From the NCBI GenBank assembly GCA_963932465.1, contig OZ010792.1, forward strand, positions 16,447,701-16,511,700: DNA of 64,000 nt. Direction: 5' to 3'. Each line of letters opens with the position of its first letter. The first letter of the stretch is position 1. Both the position numbers and the translations under genes were made by a program. Under the pieces are notes generated by a model. That model saw only the letters and a list, made by a program, of their open reading frames with translations. It did not search any database and was not told where the DNA came from. Positions 21,976 through 32,541 of this stretch are shown in pieces. Source of the stretch: Maratus speciosus. Taxonomy: Eukaryota; Arthropoda; Arachnida; Araneae; Salticidae.

Positions 21976-22124
21976 CAGGGGTGTCAAATTGTGGCCCACC
22001 GGTTACCACTAAAACTTTATAGAAATCATTGCCTTATCTAATCATCAAATCTCTGCGATCCAAGAAGTCGACTTTTTCAGTAAAATTTTAGTGGTATCCT
22101 CCGGGCCACAGTTTGACACCCCTG
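21976..22124. mobile_element. hAT-type MITE, CAGGGGTGTCAAA ends
   Basis: Ends CAGGGGTGTCAAATTGTGG and CCACAGTTTGACACCCCTG are inverted. The 8-bp duplication CTCTACGT is exact (21968-21975 and 22125-22132). The inner arms 'taccactaaaa' and 'ttttagtggta' also pair. Confidence 0.95.
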
Positions 22125-22254
22125 CTCTACGTGTAAAGTAAATAATTGTCATTTTTCTGACGCGATGGAATCGGTTGTATTCGAACACTGGGCATCCCAT
22201 TTTGAAACCGAAGACGTTATCTCTGCACTACTAATGCTTGATTACATTGCAGAA

Positions 22255-22520
22255 ATATGCAGGGTGTCCGAAAAGTTTAGAAACGGTCGAATAACTCGAG
22301 AAATACATCTGAGATTGAAAAACGAAAAAATGCGTGTTAAATATTTTTTAAAGCTACTCAGTGATACTAAATTTGGACCCGCAACCGACACCCCAGGGGT
22401 CAGAGGAGGTCCAACTTTGAAATCTTGAATAATAACCCCCATTTTCTATTGCAGATTCAGATTCTACAAACAGAAATACGTAACTTTCGTAATTAAATTT
22501 TTTTTCTTATCCTCGCTGAA
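22255..22520 (+). repeat. Possible dispersed element (GGGTGTCCGAAAAGTT)
   Basis: Starts 'cagggtgtccgaaaagtt' and contains 'accccaggggtc' and 'aacccccattttctattgc'. The start resembles Tc1/mariner-type termini, and the interior resembles a repeat I recall from other arthropods, but no second copy or partner end is in this window. An 87-codon frame overlaps it and is not called as a gene. From here to 23115 nothing else was recognised. Confidence 0.35.
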
Positions 22521-23115
22521 TACGAGCAAATAAGACCGATCGTGCAAATAAGACCGATACATATTTTGGTTCGCCCAACCAGGTTTTGACATCTCGAAAT
22601 CTGATTGGCCAGAACTTTTGAAGTCAAAGTTGCCGTCTTTTTAGAAATAGTGTTTCTCGAAAACCATCAGTGGAGATCATTTGGATAACGCTTTATATGC
22701 TGTTCCCATAAAAATTAATAGAAATATATTAAAGTAATTTTCTAATTGTATTTTTTTCTATCAAGTCGATTATTTCTAAATAATAACCTGTGTATTTCGA
22801 TCTTTTAACGAGTGTAATAAGCACTTCCCCTCCCGAACAGATAAAATGATAAACTTCATTATTTGGGGGCGGGATGTGTTTGTTGATAGTCTGTGTTTCG
22901 ATGGATTCTGCTCTTAAAAAAATCATTAATTCGGGGGCGGATGGGAGTGTATGAGGTTTTTTTTTATATACTATAGACTAGAATAACACATAGAACAAAA
23001 ATAAAAAGCGTATAAAATCTTTTTGTGCTGGAGTAGCGTAAATTTCAGGTGGGGTGGTATTAAAATTTTTGATGATTGATTAGTTACTGCAACTACAAAA
23101 TTTCAAGTCGGGCAG

Positions 23116-23815
23116 AACATTTTTCAATAATTCTGATAAACGTAATAATTTATTACAATTTAAAATATTTTTCATTTTAACATTTTTTCATAATTTTAAA
23201 ATTAATAATTTTAAACAATTGAAAATTTTTGATCTTTTAAACTTTTTCATTTAAAAAATAATTTAACTCTTTAACTCTGTCGGGATTTGCGATGCATATA
23301 TGCATCGTCAAAAGGTGCATGTGGAATTTGTTTTGGGCACCATTAATAAATAAATAATAATAATTGACTTTTTTAATTAAAAGATTTTTTGGTATTTCAC
23401 AAGTAAAAGGGGCAGTTTAAAAAAGACTGTGTATTCCAAATGAAATTTCCAAGTAAATGTCCCTTCTAGGGCTTAAAAAATGTAGGAAATAAACTGATTT
23501 GTTTTTAATTTGTTCTGCAAATAAAGTTTTTGTTTATATTTTTTTCTCACATTTGTTATATTGTTGTAATAATTAATAATTAATTAAACAATTTTCTACA
23601 TTATCTATCCCCCATGAAAATTAAAATGTCTTATCCCCTAGGAAATAATCAACAGAGCTTAAAGAGTTACATTATATTTTAAATTCAAAAGTTTAAAAGA
23701 TCAAAAATTTTCAATTGTTAAAAATTAATAAATTTAAAATTATGAAAAATATGTTAAAATGGAAAAATATATTAATTTACAAAAATTATTACATTTATTA
23801 GAATTTTTGAATTGT
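23116..23815. repeat. AT-rich foldback with inserted TTAA element
   Basis: Arms 23116-23262 and 23671-23815 are inverted copies of one another ('aattgaaaatttttgatctt' against 'aagatcaaaaattttcaatt'). The apex is occupied by the TTAA element at 23267-23666. No terminal duplication was identified. 23816-24651 holds no recognisable gene. Confidence 0.7.
23267..23666. mobile_element. TTAA-type element at a foldback apex
   Basis: TTAA at 23263-23266 and TTAC at 23667-23670. Ends CTCTTTAACTCTGT and ACAGAGCTTAAAGAG are inverted. It includes a short palindrome 'gatgcatatatgcatc'. Confidence 0.65.
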
Positions 23816-25858
23816 CTCAGGACTCTTAAAATTTGAAAAAACGAAAAAAAAAACAGACCATTTTTAATATTTAATATCTTAAAATGTATTTGAATTTAAT
23901 GACACAATTTTTAGGGAAATGAAAGATATAAGTATGTTCTTTCGTTTCATATATTTAAGAAATTACAAAATGCAGAATTAATGTTTATGGGAGGATTCAA
24001 ACTGTCAGACATTTGTAAAGCAGAAGATTGGTATGACAGATTATGCGCACGATTGCAAAATAAATTTTGCAACTAGAATGAAAATTTTGGTGCCTAATTA
24101 TACTTCAGACTCTAATAATTAACCCGAACCCAAACAAATTTATATTTAAAGCATTCTTATATTTTTAATACAAAGTTGTATTTAGCTAATACAAAATTTT
24201 GAAAAATTCAACAGTATAATCGCGCAATAAAAATATGTTTTTTTTTTAAACAATAAAAAGGAAATTTTAGATCCAGTTTATACAGACTAACATAAAACAT
24301 CTATTTCGAAAATTCCATGAAAAAATATTGAGAAGTTTTGAGATATCCAGCGCGTTATGCCCAAAAACGTCATTTTCAGTAAGATGACTTGAAAGTTTCG
24401 GAAAAGCCGCTTCAGCTATTGAGTGGGTACAATTCTGAAAGTCATAACTTCTCTTCTGATGGAAATTTCGAGGAAACAATTATATCAAAATGTTAAGAAA
24501 AGATAGGAATTTAAAGTATAAAATAATTAAAATTTCGAAAATTCTGAAGCTTTAAGAGTCTTGAGACCCCTTAATCTTGAACAATAAATTCTACAACAAA
24601 ATGAAGAACAAAAAAACCTACATTAAAAAAAATTATCTTGTTAATATTCAAGTATGTAGCAGGGTTGGCAAGTTTTTGACATGCGACGGTTTAAACCGAT
24701 TTTAACCATGGTTAAAACCGTCGTGTCAAAAACCTTTCTGTCAAAAATGTCCAAAAGTGTCAAAAACCTAGTTTTAATAAAAATCATACCAAAAGAATTA
24801 TTTAGCAGAGTTAGATGGGCTTTAAACAATAAATTCTAAGTAAAACTGCATAAATACATTAAAACTGTGGGGTATAAACTGCAGAAATACATTCTTGAAA
24901 CCTATTTGCATAGGATATGGTAAACTGCAAATTGATTGTTGTATGATTTTTTTTATTATTATTTGTGAATAAAAATTACCTAACTGTTATTTAATGATTT
25001 AGTTTATCATTAATGTATGCTTTTAAGATGAACAGTTAATAAATCCTTAATTATTTGTAATCATTAAAACTAGATAGGTTTAATCTAAATTTTGCAGAGA
25101 TAAATAAATTGTTTAGATTTTTTCATGGCTAGAAGCACAGAGTAATCTATCACAATTGGTATCTAATGAGGGTATTTACTTTCCTTAAGATAGAGCAAAT
25201 TCAAAGATTCCCTTCCAGTACAAAACAGTATTGCTATTGCAACAAAACCAATTTTTCTTGCTCTCCCCCTATTATGTTCTTATGGATGGGGTTGTTTAAG
25301 GAGCTACCTTCACTAAAGTTAAAACACCCGCCTGCTAATGTTAATCCTACAGGAGATTTTTTTTTTTTTTTTTAGTATCTTGTTCGAAATTTCATAATTT
25401 TAAATGATTTTTTTCAAAGTAGAAATGAAAACCCCACTCAATAACGTCAATTCTATGATAGAAATTTTGTTTAATATTTCAATATTTTTAAATGTTTTTT
25501 GCATTGGATAACTAATGTCGATCTCTACAAAGACCGATTTTTAAATTTTTGATTTTGCTTGCAGTTATTTTTGTTATTAGGATACTTTCACTTTTGGAAC
25601 AGGCTTCAAACTAAGTTTAGCATTTTTTTTTTCCTTATTGATATGCCGAATTATTCATTTGTCACTAATTTTAGGAGAAGATAAGATAATTTCATCAGTA
25701 AGAGGTGATTGTCAGTCACTAACAAAAATTAACATTGGGATAAAAGGATTAAAATATCATATTTTATCATTTTATTCTTTTCTCATTTGTAAAATAAATG
25801 TTATTTTTATTGTTCTGCGTTTGTAAAAGAAAATGCTGTAGAGAAAATATTTCTGTTA

Positions 25859-26276
25859 AGGGTGTTTTCCGATCCAAACTGCTTATTTTCTGATTCATTT
25901 TAAAATTCATTTTTGCTCTCAAACGCATCAAACTTGGAAATTCTCTTATTTAGAAACTATATAATGTGCGGTGCTCCTTAATTTTTTGATAAATGCAGAA
26001 AATACTGTGAAAAATGCTGTCAAAGTTGGCTTTTTGAACCGAATTTTCCGAAGCGAGCGATCTGGGAATGAAAAAAATGGTCATACTGAGAAAATAATTG
26101 TTTAAAAATCAAATTCTAATTAATTGACCTGAAAATGAAATCACACGGCATGTTAAACATATCTTCAGAAATCACCCCAGCAAGTTTCATGTTTTTACTT
26201 TTAAAAATGAGTCTGAAAATGTCTCAGAAAATTTCGAGCTGTTGAGGGTGGAAAAATATTTTTTCGAATACACCCT
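25859..26276. mobile_element. TA-flanked MITE (AGGGTGTTTTCCGA ends)
   Basis: AGGGTGTTTTCCGA at the left and TCGAATACACCCT at the right are imperfect inverted repeats bordered by TA (25857-25858, 26277-26278). It is inserted in the hAT-type element. No coding capacity. Confidence 0.65.
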
Positions 26277-26459
26277 TAAAGACTGTATATAGGGCAGATG
26301 TGCCAGTAATGGACACCATTAAGGAATTTCTTTAAAAATTGTTTTTTAATTAATAGTTATTATATTCCAGTTTTTTCAATATTATATTAAACTATCATGA
26401 TTGATTTCGTTTGTTATAATGGCTTATTATTACAAAACGTTTGGCTATAGGGTCAGGTG

Positions 26460-27767
26460 GGGGAAAGTGGTGGTAATCTAAAATAATGCATTTTATTCAC
26501 AATAAATGTACATATTTTTACTTTTTTTCAATTAATACATAATTGGAGTTTGTGACAACTATTTCTATTAAGATTTGTAAATCTGGCAACAAGTTTACTG
26601 TTGTTTATCTTCTTATTTACATGTATGCGCAGTTTGTTCTTAACACATGGTATTGATAAACTTTGTTCTTGATCCTTTCTCACTTGAAAAAATTAGTATA
26701 TTTTGATACATTTCAGTAGAACTTCTTAAAAACCGATTCATGCATCAAGGTAAGAATTATTTTATTATTTCAATTTTTTATGATTTTTTTTCTGAGGTGG
26801 GGGAAAGTGGTGGTATAGTTAGGCTTAGCTCAATGTTGTATGATGATTCAATTTTAGACTGTAGATGCGATTAATTTTTAAAAATGGGCTGTAATAAAAG
26901 TATTAATCTAAAAAAAAAAAAAAAAATAGGCTTTATTTATAAATTTTAATCTTAATATGATAATACAATTAAATTAAAAGTTATTTTTTACATAGGGTCA
27001 GGTGGGGGAAAGTGGGCCCATGGGGTAAAGTGGGGGTATATTGAAAAAAACCTATTTTCTCTTTTAAATTAAGATATTTTGTTAATTCTTTTTTAGAGAC
27101 ATATATTGAGATTATGGCAACTATTCCTATTTTAGTTTTAGAAACTGGACACAAATTTAATGTTTACAAACTATCTTGTTTATGCTCATTGCATACCATC
27201 AAAAAGTCGATCAGCTAAAATAATCGCCCAAGTTATAAAAATTAATACATTATATCACATAAAGCATTTGAATAAGTCACCATTGGGGAAGTATTAGACT
27301 TTTCTTGCTATTTGGTGGTGAAGATTATATAGAGTTCAGCAATATATGCTACATACTAAGAGAACCTAATTTTGATAGCCATGGACATTATTTCTTTAAT
27401 TAAATAATAACTGAAAAAAAATGTGCATTTGTACCTCTAAAAATAATTAAGATACATTTATTTTAGTGTATTTTTATTTAAAAAACAATATTTACACATT
27501 TTTATTTAAATATACACTAATTTTGGAACTACCCCCACTTTCCCCCACCATGGGGTAAAGTGGTGGTATCAAAACATGCTCTTTTAAATGTATCACTGTC
27601 AGAAAACAATCGAATAAAATTGAGTGGTTATGCTTCATGTTTAATCTATATGAATCCAATGTATAGAAAATGCATCAAAAGTTTCATTAAAATAAATTTA
27701 ATAGTTTGATTTTAGGGCCTTTTCTAAAAAAAGCTTGATTTTACCACCACTTTCCCCCACCTGACCC
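26460..27767. mobile_element. 1.3-kb TA element with GGGGGAAAGTGG repeats
   Basis: Ends GGGTCAGGTGGGGGAAAG and CTTTCCCCCACCTGACCC are exact inverted repeats bordered by TA (26458-26459, 27768-27769). The motif 'gtgggggaaagtgg' recurs at about 26797 and 27001. The related motifs 'ggggtaaagtggtggta' and its complement lie at 27020 and 27530-27570. These look like spaced binding-site-like repeats. No transposase. Confidence 0.88.
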
Positions 27768-28175
27768 TATATATATATATTGTTTTTTAAATAAGAAATG
27801 CAACCAAGTATGCTGAAAAGCCACAATAAAAATACATATAAAAAATTTGGCAATTTAGTCATAAACAAAGAAATAAATTATAATTTAATATTTGATTACA
27901 GTAAAATAAATGCTAAAACTAAAGTGCACAATCATTAAATAAAAGCAATGTTGTATCTTGCTATAACAGCATTTTTTTGTTGTTGTTGTCCTGACCATAT
28001 TTAAATATTGGTGTTTTTGACGGTTAAAACTGCTTAAAACGCGGTTTAAACCTATGTCACGTCAAAAACTGGTTTTTGACGGCTTAAACCCAACCCTGGT
28101 ATGTAGTATAGAAGACTATATTAAAACGGAGGTGATGGCAAACACCGCTAATAAATTTTAGCTATTCGCACACGG

Positions 28176-28364
28176 TAGTGTTGCCACATTGGGGACTTTT
28201 TTGTCCCCATATTGTTGATTGTCACCGCTTTTTTGAAGTAGAAATATTCGGCCTATTCAAAAACAGATTATAAATTCTGAAAAAAAAAGCGAATTATACT
28301 ATTTCAAAAAAGTGGTGACGGTCAAATAATCTGAATTAAAAAAATCCCCAATCTAGCAACACTG
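28176..28364. mobile_element. GTGTTGCC-family MITE
   Basis: The left end TAGTGTTGCCACATTGGGGA pairs with the right end TCCCCAATCTAGCAACACTG, and CACACGG is repeated on both sides (28169-28175 and 28365-28371). It is the same length (189 bp) as the copy at 10349 and is its reverse complement. Confidence 0.88.
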
Positions 28365-28709
28365 CACACGGGATAAATGACTTGTATTGGCAGTTTTTGT
28401 GTATCTCATATAATAATGACAATGATTTCCTACCACGAAATTGGAAAAGTGTGATTATTTCTGATTATCACTAGTAAAATTAATTAATATTTTAAATAAT
28501 AAATTAATCCGTAATACATCCCCGTTTCAGCTATTGATATTGGAAAAATTAAATGTTGTCATTATCAATTGTGATAACTTGTAATTAAGGTTTTGGTGAG
28601 AACGTGCAATTTTGACATTACTTCGTATATCATTAAAATTTAAGGTATACAAAGGAAGCTGATTTAATGTACATATATTTGGTGTTGATAAGGCAGAATA
28701 TGCATTCGT

Positions 28710-29870
28710 ATAAAAAATGTATTGCGTATATTGTTATGTCAGCATTTCAATTTTTAATCATGGGAGATCACTCAATTAAAATCCATAACAAATACATAAA
28801 CATTTTAAAATGTTACAACAGAATAATCCATATTTCTTTTAAACGTTGAAAAAATGTGTATTGCCTAAATTGTTATTTCAGTATTTAAATTTTTAATTAT
28901 GGGAGATCACTCGATTAAAATGTATAAAAACAGAGATAATTTTATTTCGGACAATAGTGAAATAGTTTTTTTTTCTTTTTTAACTTTCTCGCATATATAT
29001 ATATTTTTAAATAGACGAAAAACTTTTTCTTTTGCATTTAACACTAGAACTACCATAAGCTGTCATTTTGACGGCTGCTATATAAATATGTTTCTGTTCA
29101 AACCAGAAATTTGATTATGAAATAAATTTAAAAGATACAAAGTAGAAAAACGTTAAATAATAAAGTAAACTGTTTTAAATCAAAATTCTGGTGTCAAATA
29201 TTTTTATAGAACTTGACTAAAATTTCTGGTAGTTCTAGAGTAAAAATGTCAAAAATAAAGGGGAGATTCATCCAAAATGGCTTAAATTTTAAGTCATTTT
29301 CGAGGATTGTTTTTTAATTTATATAATGCCCGTACAAAAAGAACAAAGAATTTTGGTATTGTATTTGTCTTTCTTCAAGGAGTGAGAAAATTGTCATTAA
29401 AAATAAATGTCAGTATATATAGATCTAAACTCCTCCAAATTCAAATCCCATTCCCTATTTCAAAAAAAAACATATTGCGTATATTGTTATGTCATCATTT
29501 CAGTTTTTAATTATGGAAGATCTCTCCATTAAAATGTATAAAAACAGAGATCATTTTATTGCAGCCAGTGGTCAAACAGTTTTTTTCTTTTTGAACCTCC
29601 TTGCACGAATTTTTTTTTTAAATAGAAAAAACTTTTTTTTTTTTCATTTAAATTGGATTATCTAGGGGAGATTCCTCCAAAATGGTTCAAACATTAAGTC
29701 ATTTTCAAGGATTATTTTTTCATTTAATTAATGAGCATACAAAAAAATAATAATTTTGGCACTGTACTTATTGTACTTTCTTTTAGAAGTGTAAATATTG
29801 TCATAAAGAAATGCGGGTGGTTTAATCGATCTAAACTCCTCGAAATTTTTTCACAAGCGGCGTACCCTAT
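28710..29870 (+). repeat. Diverged tandem repeat, three units
   Basis: Units starting near 28715, 28853 and 29465 share 'tatgggagatcactc' and 'attaaaatgtataaaaacag'. The second and third also share 'ggggagatt...ccaaaatgg' and 'agtcattttc'. The second unit is longer because of the MITE at 29042-29240. Frames here are short and not conserved between units. Confidence 0.75.
29042..29240. mobile_element. TTAA-type MITE (CACTAGAACTACC ends)
   Basis: TTAA at 29038-29041. Ends CACTAGAACTACCATAA and TTCTGGTAGTTCTAGAG are inverted. The right TTAA has decayed to TAAA. The corresponding site in the third tandem unit (about 29648) reads 'catttaaattgg' without the insertion. Confidence 0.75.
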
Positions 29871-30183
29871 AAAGAGACGTCAGTAATTGAGTTCTTAATA
29901 ATCATTTGAAACGAACATTTAGCACGCAATCTTTAACATAATAATTTAGTTAAATACTAAACATCAAATTGAAATTCTCCATAATGAGAATTGTTTGATA
30001 TCACATTTTGGAACTAAATTTTCTCTTTGGAAACTGTTTAGAAAAATAAAAATTTATGTTTACCAGCTTTGTTCTCAAATTAAAAAAGTATATTTTAAAT
30101 TTCAAAAAACAAAATGTTGATAGCTTGAACGGTTTAAATGTAAGAACATTCACCAATTCAATGAATCGTATTTCATGAAAATA

Positions 30184-30353
30184 TTGGGTCATTCGGAAAG
30201 TCGTTTGAGTTTGTGAAAATTAATTCGTACCGGAAAATTCTACCAATTAATTATTAGACATTAATTCCGATATCTGAACGCCCGTAAATTAACCGGTAGA
30301 ATTTTCGTGCGAAATGATTTTCCCAAACGGAAACGACTTTTCAAACGTCCCAA
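30184..30353. mobile_element. Mariner-type MITE, copy 2
   Basis: Ends TTGGGTCATTCGGAAAGTCG and CGACTTTTCAAACGTCCCAA are inverted with TA on each side (30182-30183, 30354-30355). Related to 19672-19826. It lies directly beside the Tigger relic. Confidence 0.9.
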
Positions 30354-30357
30354 TATA

Positions 30358-31397
30358 CAGTGGACTCTCTCTATTCTGAACACTCATGGGACCGACTAAA
30401 AATGTTCAGATTACGGGGGTGTTCGTTGTAGAGGGAGATTGGGAAATGCATTAATCTACTATGTATTGAGTTTATAGACCGTATAGAATACTTAGCCTGG
30501 TTAGCCATGCAAGTTACCGAGATGGAGGTTCTGTATTTAGATTTGGCGGCTAATGCAATGTCAAACTAAATTCAGTCGGACCTCTAATCTACCATCTCAT
30601 TTTTTTTTTTTTTATTAAAAAGGTTTTACAAAACACACAAATACATATATACGATACATTAATTGGAAACATAATCTGTACAATACTTAAAAAAGTGGGA
30701 AATTTTAGTCTATTTTTGCATTGTGTATGTTCGTGCAGTGTACATGTTATCTAGATGTTTAAGAAGTGGAAAAGGTTGCGGGTGAGATTCAGCCGCATAG
30801 TTCAACAGGTCTTCGATCTCCTGGCCATATTGCTTGAAGGTAATGATGTTTCATCGACTCTTCTGATTCTGCTTCTTCTTTACTATCCTCTTACTCTTCA
30901 ACGATGTTGTTGTCGCAAACCGGAAGGCTTCCGTCGGCTTTGAGATAAGCTGCATCAGTATGAAGCTCCTTTAGAATTGACGCCAAGTCACTCATAGCTG
31001 TTGTTGCTTCTTGGTCCTCTATTCTTGATTGCTCATTCTCATAGGGGAATTTAACTCTGTAGAACCATCTTTGGATGATGTAGGGTGTTACTTCGTTCCA
31101 AGCCGTTGATATCCAATGGACAGCATCCATGACGCTGACCTTCTTCGTTATTTCGGTTGATGATAGGGGAATATCCTGAATTCCGATAGCAAACAAACGT
31201 TCAGTTTACAGAGAGGTGGGTTTAGAATAGGATCGAAAGTAGTGTTCATAATAGTGGGGTGTTCAGATTAGAGGGTGTTCGGAATACAGAGAGTTCATCT
31301 TTTGTTAAATCTATGTGGCTTTGCCGGGACCGTCGGAATGTGTTCATAATACCGGGGTGTTCACATTAGAGAGTGTTCAGATAGAGAGAGTCCACTG
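30358..31397. mobile_element. Tigger (pogo group) element, deletion derivative
   Basis: Ends CAGTGGACTCTCTCTAT and AGAGAGAGTCCACTG are inverted repeats bordered by TA (30356-30357, 31398-31399), as in Tigger elements. Subterminal 'gtgttcagatta' and 'gtgttcataata' motifs repeat near the right end. It retains only the C-terminal part of a transposase on the minus strand; the catalytic N-terminal two-thirds is missing. Confidence 0.9.
30755..31196 (-). pseudogene. Tigger-type transposase, C-terminal remnant
   Basis: The minus-strand frame from 31196 reads about 100 residues without a stop. It includes KKVSVMDAVHWISTAWNEVT, continuing into an IIQRWFYRVKF segment. In Tigger and other pogo-group (CENP-B-like DDE) proteins, this follows the catalytic core ('dalhwl..aW..v...ti..cF..agf'). 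It ends at a TAA at 30891-30893. Another minus-strand frame then continues with QYGQEIEDLLNYAAES at about 30830-30780, a segment also typical of the C-terminal tail, so at least one frameshift separates them. No DNA-binding or DDE catalytic region is present; the frame starts next to the right terminal repeat, which indicates a large internal deletion. Not functional as it stands. Confidence 0.75.
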
Positions 31398-31399
31398 TA

Positions 31400-32180
31400 T
31401 TTAAAGTTTTTTAACTGTCTTTTGTCAGCCCTGACAGTGTTCCATTAAACTGGACGCCATTTAAATATTGGGTGAAAAAATATGGTTTTGAGAGAATATT
31501 GTAGAATATTTTGAATGTTTAAAAAAATTTAAAGAAACAATGGATTTTTTGAAAGCTATCCTATTTTAATCGAGATATGCATCGATATTTTTGAAAATAC
31601 AGATATATCTGTCGTGAAAGTAATTTGTTAAAATGCTTTTCTTTATTTTCAATTTAAAAAAATGAATCCACCCAAATTTTAATATAAAATTTTTCTAAAA
31701 TTCTGTTATTAATTTAACATTACAGAAGCGCAATTACTCGCCCCTGAAAGGGTTAAGGTAAAAATTATAATTTGAAAAAAATTGGTGCCGAAAAACTAAA
31801 AGAAGTGTAATAAGGTTTGTATCAATATTTTAGAATAAAATTTTGCTTTATAAACTTGGTGGGGAAAAAAAGGGTTGCAAAATGGTATTTGCTTATTTTC
31901 AAAAAACATTTTTTAGAAATTCTGAGGTAAATTCAATATTACAGAAACGATTGTTTGCAGCTAAAATGGTTTTAAACAAAGATAGCAAAATATGATTTGT
32001 GCATATTGAATGCCAAGTTATGAAATCTTTGTTCATTTAATGAAATTACGAGGCATTTATATAAAAATTAATTTAGCTATTTACACTTGAGGGTAAAATG
32101 GTATGTTGAATTTACAAAAATATTATAATATTATTTCGCTAATCGTGAATTTCAAAGTAAAAAAAAAAGAGCGAAAATCT
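31400..32180. other. AT-rich stretch, no gene seen
   Basis: Includes runs such as the (AATTT)n-like stretch around 32210-32240 just to the right. No terminal repeats or coding motif found. Confidence 0.45.
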
Positions 32181-32239
32181 GATATTATAAAGAAGGTGTA
32201 AAACTTTTTATATTTAATTTAATTTAATTTAATTTAATA

Positions 32240-32372
32240 ATTTACTCGACATCCTGACATGATGGTTAAAAATGAAGGCCGTTTCCGGATTCAGTGGTAA
32301 AAAAATACATCAATATTAGTCATCAATAGTTAAAAGCACAACAATCACTTCTATTTTATGTAGCATCAGATA

Positions 32373-32407
<35 letters not shown>

Positions 32408-32541
32408 AAAATTTTTGATTTGCGAAAATCCTGAAGCAATGGCTAAAAATGAAGGTCGTTTTCGGAATCAGTGGTAAAAATACATAAAAATCAGTCAACA
32501 ATAGTTAAAAACACAACAATCACATCTATTTTAATCTATCT
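32240..32541 (+). repeat. About 176-bp tandem repeat split by a Helitron
   Basis: Units with 'aaaaatgaaggncgttttcgga' start near 32270 and 32446. A third, with 'aaaatgaaggtcattttcag', lies at 36058 beyond the Helitron. Each is preceded by a long poly-T tract (32374-32401 and 35989-36007). The Helitron at 32542-35969 lies inside this array. Confidence 0.75.

Larger units (their letters stand above)
24660..28098. mobile_element. 3.4-kb hAT-type element hosting other insertions
   Basis: Starts CAGGGTTGG and ends CCAACCCTG, with an exact 8-bp duplication GTATGTAG (24652-24659 and 28099-28106). Motifs such as 'tttttgac' and 'ggtttaaacc' are spaced through both end regions. Nested elements at 25859-26276 and 26460-27767 account for about half of the length. 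No transposase frame could be recognised in the rest. Confidence 0.85.

Noticed and set aside
22165..22428. 87-codon frame with an acidic, helix-like start
   Set aside because: Its second half runs through a probable repeat starting at 22255, and no family was recognised. Evidence is insufficient for a gene.
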